DNA from: Sphingopyxis sp.
GTDB taxonomy: Bacteria > Pseudomonadota > Alphaproteobacteria > Sphingomonadales > Sphingomonadaceae
Reading direction: 5' to 3'
Assembly (NCBI GenBank): GCA_026125835.1
Contig: JAHCKJ010000063.1
Span: 1 to 9,626, forward strand
Length of the DNA stretch: 9,626 bases
Shown: positions 8,775 through 9,626 of the stretch, one piece after another
Layout of the letters: every line of letters starts with the position of its first letter
How positions within the stretch are numbered: position 1 is the stretch's first letter
Translations under genes and position numbers: made by a program
Notes under the pieces: model-generated
Databases searched by the model: none
Told to the model about the DNA's origin: nothing
The model's input: only the letters and a program-made list of their open reading frames with translations

Positions 8775-8809
8775 AAGGGGGCGGCTTCGGGGGAGGCCGC
8801 CCCCTTTTT
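8775..8809 (+). terminator. intrinsic terminator of the porin gene
   Basis: AAGGGGGCGGC (8775-8785) pairs perfectly with GCCGCCCCCTT (8796-8806), an 11-bp stem with a 10-nt loop. It runs straight into TTTTT (8805-8809). It lies 28 bp after the stop codon and separates the porin gene from creD. Confidence 0.92.
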
Positions 8810-8849
8810 CGTGCGCGAGAGGCGAGAAATACGCTTCAGCTCAACCTGC

Positions 8850-8878
8850 TTGACCGTATCGATGAACCGTGCAATTTC
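8850..8878 (+). promoter_or_regulatory. weak candidate promoter of creD
   Basis: TTGACC (8850-8855) is a good -35 match. At a 17-nt spacing only AATTTC (8873-8878) is available as a -10, which is poor. If used, the transcript would start near 8886 and fit translation from 8912. It is offered mainly because a promoter is expected after the preceding strong terminator. Confidence 0.25.
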
Positions 8879-8911
8879 ATCGACGAAATGAAGCAGCGGA
8901 GTTTGTCCCCC

Positions 8912-9626
8912 ATGACGCAAGCCTCTCAAAGCGTTTCCGTTCCTCCCGTCCCGCCCGCGCGCAGCGAGCGAAGCCCCGGCGTCAAGCTGGTGATTGCGGT
9001 GTTGATTGCCGTTGCCCTGATGGTGCCGCTGTTGATGATCTATGGCCTGCTCTGGGACCGCCAGCAGCAGGCCGAAACGGCGCAAGCGTCGATCGGCCAG
9101 GGGTGGGGCGGACAACAGACGATCGCCGGACCGGTGATCGTCATCCCCTATCGCGCCACCGAAACGACCACGGTCAACGAAAATGGCAAGGATGTGACGC
9201 GGACCGTCAACACCATCCGCAACCTGTACCTCTCGCCGCAAACCAACAAGGCCGATGTCACGATCAAACCGGAAAAGCGCAAGAAAGCGATTTACGAGAC
9301 GGTCGTGTATGAAAGCCAGGTCGTCGGCAGCGCCGAATTTGTCCTGCCCGCGGACATCGCCCGGTACGGCGTCGCGCGCGAGGCGCTGATGCTCGACCGT
9401 GCCGAAGTGCGGCTTGGCATCAGCGATGCGCGCGGACTGGTCGACGGCAACAGCCTGGCCGTCGACGGCACGGCGCTGGCGCTCCAGCCGGGCAAAGGGC
9501 TGCTTTCGACCGGCAATTCCGGCACCTTCGCTTTTGTCGACTGGAGCGGTGCCGCGCCGATGAAGGTCGATTACCGGATCGGCGTGCGCGGGCTGGGCGA
9601 TTTCAAGCTGATTCCGCGCGGCGTCG
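8912..9626 (+). CDS. creD: CreD-family inner-membrane protein, N-terminal part (3' end outside window)
   Basis: The frame runs open from 8912 to the window edge (238 codons). A short Pro/Arg/Ser-rich cytoplasmic N-terminus precedes one strong membrane segment at about 24-48 (VKLVIAVLIAVALMVPLLMI, then YGLLW). It is followed by DRQQQAE and WGGQQTIAGPVIVIPY (65-80), which are characteristic of CreD. The large domain that follows is predicted periplasmic; the further membrane helices expected at the C-terminus lie beyond the window. In E. coli, CreD belongs to the CreBC regulon and affects colicin tolerance and envelope integrity; its biochemical role is unsettled. The ATG at 8912 has GGAG 10 nt upstream. 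An in-frame ATG at 8888 would add eight residues but lacks a ribosome site. No creB or creC is visible. Confidence 0.9.
   Translation, partial: MTQASQSVSVPPVPPARSERSPGVKLVIAVLIAVALMVPLLMIYGLLWDRQQQAETAQASIGQGWGGQQTIAGPVIVIPYRATETTTVNENGKDVTRTVNTIRNLYLSPQTNKADVTIKPEKRKKAIYETVVYESQVVGSAEFVLPADIARYGVAREALMLDRAEVRLGISDARGLVDGNSLAVDGTALALQPGKGLLSTGNSGTFAFVDWSGAAPMKVDYRIGVRGLGDFKLIPRGV

Overview
The window is GC-rich, densely coding chromosomal DNA from an alphaproteobacterium, most probably a sphingomonad (Sphingopyxis/Sphingomonas type). This is inferred from codon and GC style, the truB-rpsO-pnp order, a TorF-family porin, CreD, and a long palindromic intergenic element of a kind I associate with sphingomonad genomes. 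It reads as core and near-core genome. I see no insertion sequence, phage gene, tRNA or rRNA, CRISPR array or toxin-antitoxin pair.

Layout. (1) 1-3296, plus strand: an RNA-metabolism cluster. It holds the 3' end of truB (tRNA U55 pseudouridine synthase), rpsO (ribosomal protein S15), a 191-bp leader with several hairpins, and pnp (PNPase) with an Arg/Gly/Asp-rich tail, closed by a clear intrinsic terminator. (2) 3370-6437, plus strand: three separately functioning genes. These are an exported lipoprotein of the endonuclease/exonuclease/phosphatase superfamily, a small 2OG-Fe(II) dioxygenase that looks like the predicted nucleic-acid oxygenase family, and an S33 prolyl aminopeptidase. Gaps of 69-77 bp would allow co-transcription but do not prove it. 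(3) 6438-6589: a convergent gap almost filled by an 88-bp palindrome that could terminate transcription from both sides. (4) 6590-7741, minus strand: ispG of the MEP isoprenoid pathway, with a plausible sigma70-type promoter. (5) 8000-8746, plus strand: a TorF-family outer-membrane beta-barrel, divergent from ispG and closed by a strong terminator. (6) 8912 to the window end: the 5' part of creD, an inner-membrane protein.

The truB-rpsO-pnp block links tRNA modification, ribosome assembly and RNA turnover, as in many proteobacteria. The remaining genes are individual housekeeping or envelope functions. I find no convincing new multi-gene system. The items most worth a second look are the palindromic repeat, the start region and substrate of the exported EEP lipoprotein, the stand-alone dioxygenase, and the PNPase leader and tail.
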